Positions 24,719 to 33,155 of a DNA stretch of 64,000 nt are shown here, piece by piece. Under the pieces are notes generated by a model. That model did not search any database. It was not told where the DNA came from and saw only the letters and a list, made by a program, of their open reading frames with translations. Positions within the stretch are counted from its first letter, which is position 1, and each line of letters begins with the position of its first letter. A program made the translations under genes and the position numbers. Source of the DNA: JAVVHH01 sp964235765 (GTDB lineage Bacteria; Pseudomonadota; Alphaproteobacteria; Acetobacterales; Acetobacteraceae); the NCBI GenBank assembly GCA_964235765.1, contig CAXSDH010000003.1, positions 35,127-99,126 of the forward strand, given 5' to 3'.

Positions 24719-26115
24719 CGCTCAGGCCGCCCAGTCTCATGCGGCGCAGTCTCATGCGGCGCAGACTGATGCCGGGCAGTCTCATGCCGGGCAATCTCAT
24801 GCCAGGCAGTCTGGCCGGGCGCACCGCGCTGGTGTTGCTGCTGGGCCTGGTCGCCGTGCAGGGCGCGGGCCTGCTGATCCATGCGATGGACCGGCTGGAG
24901 CTGCAGCGCCTGGCCGATGCGCGTGACCTTGGTGGACGGATCGTCGTCCTGTATCGCACCATGGTGATGCAGCCCGGCGCCTGGGTGGCCGCGGTGCGGG
25001 ACGTGGAGCCTGCAATCCAGGCCAGCATCGAGGCCGGGCCGCCGCGCGAGGAGTTGCCGAACGCGCCGCAGGAGGTGCAGCGGCTCGTCCGCCCCTATCT
25101 CGGCTACGCCAGCGTGCCGCAGCCGCAGCGCTTCCGTTCGAGCATGGTGCGTGGGGATTTCCGCAGCGGGCATATGCTGCTGGTCGCCTTGCAGGCGCCG
25201 GACGACCGCTGGCTCGTGGTGCGGGCCGAGGCGCCGGCGCTGCGGCCTTGGCACTCCTCGGCGTTCCTCGGCGCGTTCGGGCTGATGACCCTCGTCGCCG
25301 CCGGGCTGAGCCTGTGGGCTGTGCGGCGCCTGACCGCGCCGGTGCGGCTGCTGGGCGAGGCGGCGGAGCGGCTGGGGCGCGACGTGAATGCGGCGCCACT
25401 GCCCGAGGGCGGCCCGGCCGAGGTCGCTGCCGCGGCGGCTGCCTTCAACACCATGGCGGCCCGCATCCGCCGCTTCGTCGCCGATCGCACGTTCCTGCTG
25501 ACCGCCATCGGGCATGACCTGCGCACGCCGATCACCCGTTTGAAGCTGCGCGCCGAATGGATGGAGGACGATGAGCAGCGCCGCAAGATGCTGGCGGACC
25601 TTGATGAGCTGGAGGCGATGGTGGCCGCCACCCTGGCGTTCGGCCGCGATGTGGCCGGCAGCGAACCGGCGGTGAAGGTCGATCTCGCGGCCTTGCTCCG
25701 GACGGTGCTGGATGAGGCCGCCGACGCCAGGCCGGACAGCGCCGCCCGGTTCAGCTACGCGGGCCCCGAACACCTGCCGGTCCAGGCCCGGCCGGTGGCG
25801 TTGAAGCGCGCCATCGCCAACCTGGTCGGCAACGCCGCGGCGTATGGCGGCAGCGCCCATGTGGTGCTGGAACCCGCGGCCGGCGGGGTGCTGGCGGTGC
25901 AGGTGGACGATGCAGGGCCGGGAATACCGCCCGAGGAGCTGGAACGGGTGTTCGAACCATTCCGCCGCCTGGAGGGCAGCCGCAACCGGGAGACGGGCGG
26001 CACCGGGCTGGGGCTGCCGATCACCCGCAACATTCTGCGGGCGCACGGCGGCGACGTGACGCTGGCCAACAAGGCCGGCGGCGGCGTCCGCGCCACGGTG
26101 ACCTTGCCGGCGTAG
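24715..26115 (+). CDS. EnvZ-like sensor histidine kinase
   Basis: The 466-residue protein has two membrane helices (about 36-55 and 184-203) flanking a periplasmic domain of some 125 residues. A HAMP domain (204-257), a dimerisation domain with the phosphoacceptor His267 (IGHDLRTPITRLKL) and an ATPase domain follow. In the ATPase domain the N box is seen in NLVGNAAAYGG, the G1 box in DDAGPGIP and the G2 box in GTGLGLPI. The first 35 residues before helix 1 are made of five-residue repeats with several methionines, so the true start is uncertain. Coupled to the response regulator by ATGA. Confidence 0.93.
   Translation: MTLRPPSLMRRSLMRRRLMPGSLMPGNLMPGSLAGRTALVLLLGLVAVQGAGLLIHAMDRLELQRLADARDLGGRIVVLYRTMVMQPGAWVAAVRDVEPAIQASIEAGPPREELPNAPQEVQRLVRPYLGYASVPQPQRFRSSMVRGDFRSGHMLLVALQAPDDRWLVVRAEAPALRPWHSSAFLGAFGLMTLVAAGLSLWAVRRLTAPVRLLGEAAERLGRDVNAAPLPEGGPAEVAAAAAAFNTMAARIRRFVADRTFLLTAIGHDLRTPITRLKLRAEWMEDDEQRRKMLADLDELEAMVAATLAFGRDVAGSEPAVKVDLAALLRTVLDEAADARPDSAARFSYAGPEHLPVQARPVALKRAIANLVGNAAAYGGSAHVVLEPAAGGVLAVQVDDAGPGIPPEELERVFEPFRRLEGSRNRETGGTGLGLPITRNILRAHGGDVTLANKAGGGVRATVTLPA
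24732..24821 (+). repeat. six-copy 15-bp tandem repeat in the sensor kinase N-terminus
   Basis: The unit CAGTCTCATGCGGCG occurs at 24732 and 24747 and, with changes, at 24762, 24777, 24792 and 24807. It encodes SLMRR, SLMRR, RLMPG, SLMPG, NLMPG and SLAGR. Because the period is five codons, copy-number change keeps the frame and alters the number of candidate ATG starts before the first membrane helix. Confidence 0.9.
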
Positions 26116-26613
26116 CTACCGCGTGTGGCAGCGCACCAGCGGGTTGGGGAAGTCCGCGCAGCCCGGGAAGGCGATCTCGTTCTCGCCCCGGCGCTGCACG
26201 TGCAGCACGTCCGGCGATTCGCAGCCGAACCCGACGCCGCGCACCGCGCCGCCGCCCAGCAAGCCGGGCGCCACGGGCGCCGCGGCGAAGCGGAACTCCG
26301 ACCCTTGCGGGGCCGCGCGCGCCGTTTCGATCTCGCGCTGGGTCAGCACCTGCTCGGTCAGCGTCGCACGCATCACCAGGTCCCGCGTGAAGATCACGAC
26401 CGGCTGCGAGAGGCAGGCCTGGGCCGACATGTTGGGCGGGGCGGGAAAGATGCCGCCGGTCCAGGTGCCGAAAAGCCAGGCGTGCGGCGGCTGCGGGACC
26501 CCCTGGGCGACAGCGGCGGGGGCCGCAAGGATGAGGGTCGCCAGGCTTGAGATCGCCAGGCTTGAGATCGCCAGGCTTGAGATGGCCAGGTTTAGGATCA
26601 GGGTTCTGCGCAT
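26116..26613 (-). CDS. secreted protein of unknown function
   Basis: The 165-residue protein has an N-terminal signal peptide made of repeated LAISS units, ending near AAPAAVAQG. The mature part contains HAWLFGTWTGGIFP and LSQPVVIFTRDLVMRATL. It ends with FGCESPDVLHVQRRGENEIAFPG-type and CADFPNPLVRCH segments, so four or so cysteines could form disulfides. I believe homologues occur in Acetobacteraceae without a known role. The ATG at 26613 is chosen because the frame upstream runs through the tRNA-Leu gene. Its stop abuts that of the kinase gene (convergent, no spacer). Confidence 0.75.
   Translation of the reverse strand: MRRTLILNLAISSLAISSLAISSLATLILAAPAAVAQGVPQPPHAWLFGTWTGGIFPAPPNMSAQACLSQPVVIFTRDLVMRATLTEQVLTQREIETARAAPQGSEFRFAAAPVAPGLLGGGAVRGVGFGCESPDVLHVQRRGENEIAFPGCADFPNPLVRCHTR
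26541..26600 (-). repeat. four-copy 15-bp tandem repeat inside a signal peptide
   Basis: On the plus strand the unit CCAGGCTTGAGATCG is at 26541 and 26556. A one-base variant is at 26571 and a more diverged copy at 26586. On the coding strand they give repeated LAISS in the hydrophobic core of the signal peptide, so copy number would change core length by five residues per unit. Confidence 0.9.
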
Positions 26614-26781
26614 CGTTCGGTCCCGGGCGGTGTAGCGCCACCTTAGCCGCGGGCTTGGTCCGGCGGAAGCACGGGGAAATCGCCTGAACGCGACGATGAG
26701 GCGTTCGCGGTGATGCGCGACGCGTTCGCCCAGGCAGCCCACGCGATGACCGTAAGCCTGTTCACGATCACGCCGGGCGGC

Positions 26782-26864
26782 TGCCCGCCGCCGGACTCGA
26801 ACCGGCAAGCCCTCACGGACATCGGATTTTAAGTCCGCTGCGTCTACCATTCCGCCAGGCGGGC
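26782..26864 (-). tRNA. tRNA-Leu(UAA)
   Basis: The minus strand folds as a class II tRNA. The acceptor stem is GCCCGCC/GGCGGGC with discriminator A at 26782. The D-arm is in GGCGGAATGGTAGACGC, the anticodon loop CTTAAAA gives anticodon TAA, and a long variable arm follows (TGTCCGTGAGGGC region). The T-arm is GCCGG-TTCGAGT-CCGGC. CCA is not encoded. It lies between the secreted-protein gene and the 2-hydroxyacid dehydrogenase gene, and the protein frame that reads through it is spurious. Confidence 0.95.
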
Positions 26865-26915
26865 GCCGCATCCACTTAGCAAGCCTGCGCGTTCTGTCCA
26901 GCGCCACTGCCCCGG

Positions 26916-27824
26916 TCAGGGCGCCACCCTGCAAGCGATGTCCAGCGCCCGGCGGATCAGCGTCTCGCTCGCCTCCGGCGTGCGGAAGGCGCTGTGGGCG
27001 GAAAGCGTCACGTTCTCCAGCCCGGCCAGCGCATGGCCCGGCGGCAGCGGCTCCTGGTCGAACACGTCCAGCGCCGCATGCGCCAGCGCCCCGGAGCCCA
27101 AGGCGGCGACCAGGGCCGCCTCGTCGACGATCGCCCCACGGGCGGTGTTGACCAGGATTGCACCGGGGCGCATCGCGGCAAGGCGCGCCGCATCGAGGAA
27201 GCCGCGCGTCTCGTCGGTCAGCAGCAGGTGGATGGAGAGCACGTGGCTTTCCGCCAGCAACCGGTCCAGGCCGACGAACTCCACGCCCTCCGCCGCGCGT
27301 GGCGTGCGGTTCCAGGCCAGCACGTGCATGCCGCTGCCCCGGGCAATGCGCGCCACCTCGGCCGCGATGCCGCCGAAGCCCAGCAGCCCGATCGTCTTGC
27401 CGGTCAGTTGCACACCCTCGGTGCGCAGCCATTGGCCGGCGCGCATGCCCCGGTCCATGCGCGCCAGGCCGCGGGTGGCCGCCCACATCAGCGCGATGGC
27501 GTGCTCGGCCACGGCGGTATCGCCATAGCCTTTGATGGTGTGAACCTGGATTCCGATCGCGGCCAGCGCGTCCGGGTCCATGTAGCTGCGGGCGCCGGTG
27601 CCGAGAAAGATCACGTGCTTCAGCCCGGTGCAGGCGCGCATGCTCTCCGCCGGCATGAACGTGTGGTCGTTCAGCACGAAATCGTAGCCGGCGAGCAGGC
27701 CGGGCAGGGCCTCGGGCTCCACCTGCGCCTGCGGGTTCAGGGTGACTGGCGGGTCGCTCCCCCGCTTCACGGCGTGGAACACGTCCGCCAGCTCCGGGCT
27801 CGCGTCCACGAACAAACCCTTCAT
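26916..27824 (-). CDS. D-isomer-specific 2-hydroxyacid dehydrogenase
   Basis: The 302-residue protein has the NAD-binding motif GLLGFGGIAAEVARIA (about 150-165). Its catalytic residues sit in NTARGAIVDE (Arg), FDQEPLPPG (Glu) and LSAHSAFRT (His). It would interconvert a 2-oxoacid and a D-2-hydroxyacid using NAD(P)H in the cytosol. The ATG overlaps the stop of the GlcD-like flavoprotein gene (ATGA). The two together suggest handling of one D-2-hydroxyacid, one enzyme linked to NAD and the other to the respiratory chain. The substrate is not evident. Confidence 0.88.
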   Translation of the reverse strand: MKGLFVDASPELADVFHAVKRGSDPPVTLNPQAQVEPEALPGLLAGYDFVLNDHTFMPAESMRACTGLKHVIFLGTGARSYMDPDALAAIGIQVHTIKGYGDTAVAEHAIALMWAATRGLARMDRGMRAGQWLRTEGVQLTGKTIGLLGFGGIAAEVARIARGSGMHVLAWNRTPRAAEGVEFVGLDRLLAESHVLSIHLLLTDETRGFLDAARLAAMRPGAILVNTARGAIVDEAALVAALGSGALAHAALDVFDQEPLPPGHALAGLENVTLSAHSAFRTPEASETLIRRALDIACRVAP

Positions 27825-29245
27825 GGCAGCGCCGGCGCGGGGGCGCATACGCGGGCCACCGGCGGCCAATTCAGGAACAGCTTGCCCGGGTTCATGATCC
27901 CGCGCGGATCGAGCGCCGTCTTGATCTGGCGCATCACCGCCAGGGTCTCGGCGCCGTGCTCCTGCTCCAGGAACTCGCGCTTGCCGATCCCGACGCCGTG
28001 CTCGCCGCTGCATGAGCCGCCCAAGGCGAGGGCGCGGGCGACGATCTGCTTGTCCAGCGCCCAGGCCTGCTCGATGCCGTCCGAGGTCTGCGGCACCAGG
28101 ATCACGGTGTGGAAGTTGCCGTCGCCGACGTGGCCGACGATGGGTGCCGTCAGGCCGGATCGGGCGATGTCCTCCTTGGCCCCGAGGATGAGGTCGGCGA
28201 GGCGCGAGACCGGCACGATCGCGTCCGTGGCGATGCCCTGGTGGCCCGGCTTGAGCGCGAGGGCAGCCCAGTAGCCGTCGTGCCGGGCCTTCCAGAGCCG
28301 GTTGCGCTCCGCGGCGTCCGTCGCCCATTGGAACCCGCGCGCCCCGAAGCCGGCGGCGACCTCCTCGGCCAGCGCCGCCTGCTCGGCGACCCCGGCGGCG
28401 GAGCCGTGGAACTCCAGCAGGAGCGTGGGGCTCGCCGTGTAGCCGGTGAGCTTCGAGAAGGCGATGCAGGCGCCCATCTGCACGTCGTCCAGCAACTCGA
28501 TCCGCGCGATCGGGATACCGGCTTGCAGGATGGCGATCACCGATTCCACCGCGCCGGACAGGGTATCGAACTGGCAGATGGCCGCGCTCATCGCCTCGGG
28601 GATGCCGTGCAGGCGAAGCTGGATTTCGGTGATGACGCCGAGCGTGCCCTCGGAGCCGATCATCAGATGGGTGAGGTCGTAGCCGGTGGCGGACTTGCGA
28701 ACGCGGCCGCCGGTCTCGATCAGGCGGCCATCGGCCAGCGCCACCTGCAGGCCCAGCACGTTTTCCCGGATGGTGCCGTAGCGGACGGCGGCGGTGCCGC
28801 TGGCGCGGGTGGCGCACATGCCGCCGATGGTGCACTCGCTGCCGGGATCGACCGGGAAGAACAGGCCCTGGTCGCGCAGGTGCTCGTTCAGTTGCTGCCG
28901 GGTCACGCCGGCCTCGACGCGGCAATCCATGTCCTCGGCGTTGACGGCGAGCACGCGGGTCATGCGCGAGAGGTCGAGGCTGATGCCGCCGCGGACCGGG
29001 GTGACGTGGCCCTCGAGCGAGGTGCCGGCGCCGAAGGGGGTCACCGGGACGCCGTGCTGGTGGCAGAGCGCGAGCATGCGGGCCGCCTCCTCGCCGCGTT
29101 CGAGGAAGGCGACGGCGTCCGGCATCACGTGCGGTTGGGTGTCCTCCCCGTGGCTGTGCTGCTCGCGGAGCGCGGCATTGGTGGTGATGCGGTCGCCGAG
29201 GAAGTCCCGCGCCTGGGCGATGACGGCGTCAACGGGTCGGGCCAT
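27821..29245 (-). CDS. FAD-linked 2-hydroxyacid oxidase/dehydrogenase (GlcD / D-lactate dehydrogenase type)
   Basis: The 474-residue protein has the PCMH FAD-binding fold. It shows VTPFGAGTSLEGHVTP near 68-83, GGMCATRASGTAAVRYGT for the pyrophosphate loop, and ATGYDLTHLMIGSEGTLGVI. The C-terminal FAD-oxidase domain ends in GEHGVGIGKREFL. This set is typical of D-lactate dehydrogenase (cytochrome) and glycolate oxidase subunit GlcD. GlcE and GlcF genes are not adjacent, which favours a stand-alone D-2-hydroxyacid dehydrogenase that reduces quinone or cytochrome c. It heads a two-gene unit. Confidence 0.88.
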   Translation of the reverse strand: MARPVDAVIAQARDFLGDRITTNAALREQHSHGEDTQPHVMPDAVAFLERGEEAARMLALCHQHGVPVTPFGAGTSLEGHVTPVRGGISLDLSRMTRVLAVNAEDMDCRVEAGVTRQQLNEHLRDQGLFFPVDPGSECTIGGMCATRASGTAAVRYGTIRENVLGLQVALADGRLIETGGRVRKSATGYDLTHLMIGSEGTLGVITEIQLRLHGIPEAMSAAICQFDTLSGAVESVIAILQAGIPIARIELLDDVQMGACIAFSKLTGYTASPTLLLEFHGSAAGVAEQAALAEEVAAGFGARGFQWATDAAERNRLWKARHDGYWAALALKPGHQGIATDAIVPVSRLADLILGAKEDIARSGLTAPIVGHVGDGNFHTVILVPQTSDGIEQAWALDKQIVARALALGGSCSGEHGVGIGKREFLEQEHGAETLAVMRQIKTALDPRGIMNPGKLFLNWPPVARVCAPAPALP

Positions 29246-29408
29246 TTGGGGGTGTCCTTAGAAAACGCAGGCTTCGTGCCGCACCCTAGCGCAACTCTGC
29301 CGTCCCCGTCACCGCCACGCCCCGTCATGGGAGCCTCCGTCATGGGAAGCCTCCGCTCGGCATCGCTGCGCTTGCCCGATCCCGCCCGGCGGCGCAGGCT
29401 GCCCGGCG

Positions 29409-29495
29409 ATGGAAGGCACCTTCGACGTAGTGGCGACCGGCGGCGGCCCGGCGCAGGTCGTGGCCGTGGCGCAGGGCGTGCCGGTGCAGGCGTGA
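29409..29495 (+). pseudogene. 28-codon frame, possible remnant of an ABC substrate-binding protein
   Basis: A short frame starts at ATG 29409 and ends in TGA overlapping the GTG start of the ABC ATPase gene. Its product contains GTFDVVATGGGPAQVVAVAQ, which resembles the loop before the ligand site in nitrate/taurine-type binding proteins. It could be a fossil of a deleted binding-protein gene or a leader that couples translation to the ATPase. The similarity is from memory and short, so the call is tentative. Confidence 0.35.
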
Positions 29496-30475
29496 AGGTG
29501 CTCGACGTGCGCGGCCTGCGCACCGAGTTCCGCATCGGCGATGCCTGGTTCGCCGCGGTCGACGGCTTGTCGCTCAGCCTGGAAGCGGGCGAGACCCTGG
29601 CGCTGGTGGGGGAGAGCGGCTGCGGCAAGAGCATGACTGCGCTGTCCATCATGGGCCTGGCGCCGCCGGCGGCACGCATCGGCGCCGGGCAGATCATGCT
29701 GGACGGGGAGGACCTGGCCGGCATGGCGGAGCGGCGGCTCGAACGGCTGCGCGGCAACCGTATGGCGATGATCTTCCAGGAGCCGATGACCTGCCTGAAC
29801 CCGGTGATGACCGTCGGCAACCAGGTCGCCGAAAGCCTGCGCATCCATCGCGGCCTCTCGCGCGCCGCCGCCAATGCCGCGGCGCTCGCCGTGCTGGAGG
29901 AAGTCAAGATCCCCTCCGCGGCCCAGCGGTTCGGCGACTATCCCCACCAGTTCAGCGGCGGCATGCGGCAGCGGGTGATGATTGCCCTGGCGCTCGCCTG
30001 CGAGCCCGCGCTGCTGCTGGCCGACGAGCCCACCACGGCGCTGGACGTGACGATCCAGGCGCAGGTGCTGGGCCTGCTCGCGGACCTGAAGGCCCGGCAC
30101 GGCATGGCCATGCTGTTCATCACGCACAACCTGGGCGTGGTGGCGCAGGTCGCCGACGGGGTGGCGGTCATGTACGCCGGGCAAGTGGTGGAGCAGGCGG
30201 ACGTGCATGCCGTGTTCGCCCGGCCGGCGCATCCCTATACGCGCGCCTTGTTCGCCGCCATCCCACGCATGGACCGGGACGGGCAGGAGCTGCTGGCGAT
30301 CCCCGGGCGGGTGCCGCCGCTCGATGCGATGCCGCCGGGCTGCCGGTTCCAGCCGCGCTGCCCCATGGCCCGGCCCGGCTGCGAACAGCCGCAAGCGCTC
30401 GCCCCGGCCGCGTCCGGGCATCTGGCCCGATGCCATGTGGCGACGGGCGTTCTGGCGGAGATCGCGCATGCTTGA
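29492..30475 (+). CDS. ABC transporter ATP-binding protein, dipeptide/oligopeptide type (DppD/OppD)
   Basis: The 327-residue protein has Walker A GESGCGKS (about 39-46), Q-loop IFQEPM, signature FSGGMRQRV and Walker B LLLADEPTTALD. It also has the C-terminal oligo/dipeptide extension (HPYTRALFAAIPR, then PGCRFQPRCPMA with paired cysteines). Such ATPases power import of peptides, nickel or related substrates together with DppB, C, F and a binding protein, none of which is nearby. The GTG at 29492 is chosen because similarity begins at once (VKVLDVRGL). The frame stays open far upstream, antisense to the flavoprotein gene, which is not credible coding. The gene is an orphan and overlaps the SDR gene by eight bases. 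Confidence 0.87.
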   Translation: MKVLDVRGLRTEFRIGDAWFAAVDGLSLSLEAGETLALVGESGCGKSMTALSIMGLAPPAARIGAGQIMLDGEDLAGMAERRLERLRGNRMAMIFQEPMTCLNPVMTVGNQVAESLRIHRGLSRAAANAAALAVLEEVKIPSAAQRFGDYPHQFSGGMRQRVMIALALACEPALLLADEPTTALDVTIQAQVLGLLADLKARHGMAMLFITHNLGVVAQVADGVAVMYAGQVVEQADVHAVFARPAHPYTRALFAAIPRMDRDGQELLAIPGRVPPLDAMPPGCRFQPRCPMARPGCEQPQALAPAASGHLARCHVATGVLAEIAHA

Positions 30476-31157
30476 ACCGGCGCGCCGGGTGGTCATGGTA
30501 TCGGGGGCGGCCCGCGGCATCGGCCGCGCGATCGTCGAGCGCTTGCTGGCGAGCGGGTTCCAGGTGTCGGCGGGCGTGCGGGAGGCGCGGGGGCTGCAAG
30601 ACTCCGCCGCCCTGCATGTGCAGCGGTACGACGCCGAAAGCCTGGACAGCGCGGAGGCTTGGGTCGCGGCGGCGGCGGGCCGTTTCGGGGCGCTGCATGG
30701 CTTGGTGAACGCGGCCGGGATCAATCCGAAGTTCGCCGTCACGGACACCGATGAGGGGCCGCTCGACCAGCTCTGGGCGGTGAACGTGAAGGGGCCGTTG
30801 CGCCTTTGCCGGCTCGCCTTGCCGCATCTGCGGGCCTGCGGCGCCGGGCGGATCGTCAACGTGTCGTCGCTCTCCGGCAAGCGCGTCGCCAACGCCAGTG
30901 CGGGCTACGCGATGAGCAAGTTCGCGGTGGTCGCGCTCACCCACGCGGTGCGGCGCGAGGGCTGGGAGGACGGGGTGCGGGCCACCGCGCTGTGCCCGGG
31001 GTTCGTGGAGACAGGCATGACCCTGGGCGCGGATTTCCCGCGGGAGCGGATGAGCAAGCCCGGGGACCTGGCCGTGCTGGCCGAGATGCTGCTGCTGTTG
31101 CCGAACACGGCCGTGGTGTCCGAGTTGCTGGTGAACTGCCGGCTGGAGGCGTTATGA
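30468..31157 (+). CDS. short-chain dehydrogenase/reductase (SDR)
   Basis: The 229-residue protein has the cofactor motif GAARGIG near residues 13-19, NAAG near 80, the catalytic serine in VNVSSLSG and the YAMSK active-site pair. It lacks the long C-terminal loop of larger SDRs. The ATG overlaps the end of the ABC ATPase gene by eight bases, so both are likely co-transcribed. The substrate cannot be predicted. Confidence 0.9.
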   Translation: MLEPARRVVMVSGAARGIGRAIVERLLASGFQVSAGVREARGLQDSAALHVQRYDAESLDSAEAWVAAAAGRFGALHGLVNAAGINPKFAVTDTDEGPLDQLWAVNVKGPLRLCRLALPHLRACGAGRIVNVSSLSGKRVANASAGYAMSKFAVVALTHAVRREGWEDGVRATALCPGFVETGMTLGADFPRERMSKPGDLAVLAEMLLLLPNTAVVSELLVNCRLEAL

Positions 31158-31164
31158 TGCCGCC

Positions 31165-31752
31165 ATGAACATTGCCCTGCGCAAGCCGATGAGCCTGGAG
31201 CAGTTCCTGGCCTGGGAGGACCGGCAGGCGCTGAAGCACGAGTTCGCCGGGTTCCGGCCGGTGGCGATGACGGGCGGCACGGCGGCCCATGCGGCGATCC
31301 AGCGCAACCTCGTCTACGCCTTGACGGGGCGCTTGCGCGGCCAACTCTGCCAGCCCTACGGAAGCGAGCTCAAGATCGAGGTCGCCGGCAGCATCCGCTA
31401 TCCCGATGCCTTCGTGGTGTGCACGCCGGTGGGACCGCGAACCAAAGTCGTCACGGACCCGGTCGTCATATTCGAAATCCTCAGCGCAAGCACCGCGAAC
31501 GAAGACTTGGTGGTCAAGAACGCGGAGTACCGGGCCACGCCCTCGGTCCAGCGCTATGTGGTCATCCAGCAGACCCACGCCGGCGCGATTGCCTTTTCCC
31601 GCAAGGGCGATGATTGGGTGGCCGAACTGCTCACCGGCGACGGCGCCATGCTGCGCATGCCGGAGATCGGCATCGAGATCCCGCTCGCCGAACTCTATGT
31701 CGATCTCGACCTCGCCGCCGGGCAGGAGGGCGCCGAGGCCGAGCCAGCCTGA
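31165..31752 (+). CDS. Uma2-family (DUF820) restriction-endonuclease-fold protein
   Basis: The 195-residue protein starts with a helical segment MSLEQFLAWEDRQ. It then follows the Uma2 pattern: KHEFAGFRPVAMTGGTAAHAAI, the acidic residue in RYPDAFVVC, and the FEILSAST strand with its glutamate. Together these form a PD-(D/E)xK-like core. Proteins of this family are common in small multicopy sets and mostly uncharacterised, although some are proposed nucleases. It follows the SDR gene by seven bases and converges with hutF. Confidence 0.87.
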   Translation: MNIALRKPMSLEQFLAWEDRQALKHEFAGFRPVAMTGGTAAHAAIQRNLVYALTGRLRGQLCQPYGSELKIEVAGSIRYPDAFVVCTPVGPRTKVVTDPVVIFEILSASTANEDLVVKNAEYRATPSVQRYVVIQQTHAGAIAFSRKGDDWVAELLTGDGAMLRMPEIGIEIPLAELYVDLDLAAGQEGAEAEPA

Positions 31753-31769
31753 CCGAGCGGGCGCGCCGA

Positions 31770-33101
31770 TCAGGCCAGCAGCCGCTTGAGCGTGCGGCGG
31801 TAGCGCGCCTGCACCCCATCGCGCGAAACGTGCCGCCCGCCCGCAACGAGCTGCCGGCCGGCGACCCACACCGCGTCCACCGCGCCGCGGCCGAAAATCC
31901 AGCCGTCGAGCACCCGGTCCCCCGTGGCGTCCACCAACCCGGCATCCAGCGCCACGATGTCGGCCGGCTCGCCCTCCGCCAGGCAGGGCGCCCCCGCTCC
32001 CAGCGCCGCCCCGCCGCCCAGCAGCGCCGCATCGAACAGCGCGCGTCCGGTGGAGCGGCCCTCGGCCCCCGCCATCACGTTGCGCGCCCGCAACGCCAAC
32101 CGCTGCGAGTACTCCAATTGCCGCAGCTCCATCGCGCCCGAGATCGCCACGTTGCTGTCGGTGCCCACGCCGTAGCGGCCGCCGAGCGCCTGCCAGGCCT
32201 CGCCCGGGAAGATGCCGTCCCCCAGGTTCGCCTCGGTCACCGGGCATAGCCCGGCCGTGGCGCCGCTCCGCGCCAGCCGCCCGACCTCGCCCTCCGTCAT
32301 GTGCGTGGCATGGATCAGGCACCAGCCGCCATCCACCGGCGCATGGTCGAGCAGCCATTCCACCGGGCGGGCGCCGCTCCAGGCCAGGCAGTCCTCCACC
32401 TCGCGCACCTGTTCGGCCACATGGATGTGCAACGGGCCATCCCCGCGCATCGCCCAGACGGCCTGCAACTGCTCCGGCGTCACCGCGCGCAGGCTGTGCG
32501 GCGCCACGCCGACGCCGACGCCTTGGAAGCCGCGCACCACCTCCAGCAGCCGGGCGAAGCCGTCCAGGTCCAGGATGAACCGCCGCTGGCCCGGCGCAGG
32601 CGGGGCGGCGCCGAAACCGCCATGGGCGTAGAACACCGGCAGCAGGGTCAGCCGGATGCCCACGGCGGCGGCGGCGGCGGCGGCGCGCCGGCTGAGTTCC
32701 GCCGGGTCGGCGTAGGGCTGGCCGTTGCGGTCGTTGTGCAGGTAGTGGAACTCGCCCACCCGGGTGAACCCGGCCTCCAGCATCTCCATGAACGCTTGGG
32801 CGCTGATGGCCTCGATGTCGTCCGGGTCCATGCCGTCCAGGAAACGGTAGACGGCCTCCCGCCAGGTCCAGAAGCTGTCCTGCTCCGGGCCGCGGATTTC
32901 GGACAGGCCGGAGATGGCGCGCTGGAAGGCATGGCTGTGCAGGTTCGGCAGGCCCGGCAGCGCCACGCCGTGCCGGTGGTCGCCCGGCTGCGGCGGCGTG
33001 CGGTGCAGGATGGCGGCGATGCGCCCGGCCTCCAGGCCGATCCGCACGTCGCGCGCCCAGCCCGTCCGCAGCAGCGCCTGGTCGAAGAACAACGCTTGCA
33101 T
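31770..33101 (-). CDS. hutF: formimidoylglutamate deiminase HutF
   Basis: The 443-residue amidohydrolase-fold enzyme converts N-formimino-L-glutamate to N-formyl-L-glutamate and ammonia. The metal site begins with LPGLPNLHSHAFQRA (HxH). His residues in HIHVAEQ and IHATHMT and the aspartate in VGTDSNVAISG complete the zinc set. FWTWREAVYRF is typical of HutF. The ATG at 33101 is the only start in agreement with the family; 54 bases separate it from the divergent hutI start. HutF implies the five-step histidine pathway, which needs HutG, absent from the window. Confidence 0.93.
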   Translation of the reverse strand: MQALFFDQALLRTGWARDVRIGLEAGRIAAILHRTPPQPGDHRHGVALPGLPNLHSHAFQRAISGLSEIRGPEQDSFWTWREAVYRFLDGMDPDDIEAISAQAFMEMLEAGFTRVGEFHYLHNDRNGQPYADPAELSRRAAAAAAAVGIRLTLLPVFYAHGGFGAAPPAPGQRRFILDLDGFARLLEVVRGFQGVGVGVAPHSLRAVTPEQLQAVWAMRGDGPLHIHVAEQVREVEDCLAWSGARPVEWLLDHAPVDGGWCLIHATHMTEGEVGRLARSGATAGLCPVTEANLGDGIFPGEAWQALGGRYGVGTDSNVAISGAMELRQLEYSQRLALRARNVMAGAEGRSTGRALFDAALLGGGAALGAGAPCLAEGEPADIVALDAGLVDATGDRVLDGWIFGRGAVDAVWVAGRQLVAGGRHVSRDGVQARYRRTLKRLLA

Positions 33102-33155
33102 GCCAGCCCCGGTCCCGTGAGAAGAGGGGGTATAACTGGGATCGGAGGCGCCCGC
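33102..33155. promoter_or_regulatory. divergent hutF/hutI control region
   Basis: This 54-base spacer must hold promoters for both directions. TATAAC at 33131-33136 could be a -10 box for hutI, with no clear -35. GGAGG near 33145 is the hutI ribosome site. A perfect 12-bp palindrome CCCGCATGCGGG (33151-33162) covers the hutI start codon and could be an operator, but it does not look like the known HutC site. Confidence 0.35.

Noticed and set aside
26614..27486. A protein extension of the secreted-protein gene containing GGMVDAADLKSD
   Set aside because: This phrase is the well-known translation shadow of a tRNA-Leu gene, which is present on the same strand.
28109..29491. A long upstream extension of the ABC ATPase frame
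   Set aside because: It runs antisense to the GlcD-like gene and has no family similarity; ATPase similarity begins at GTG 29492.
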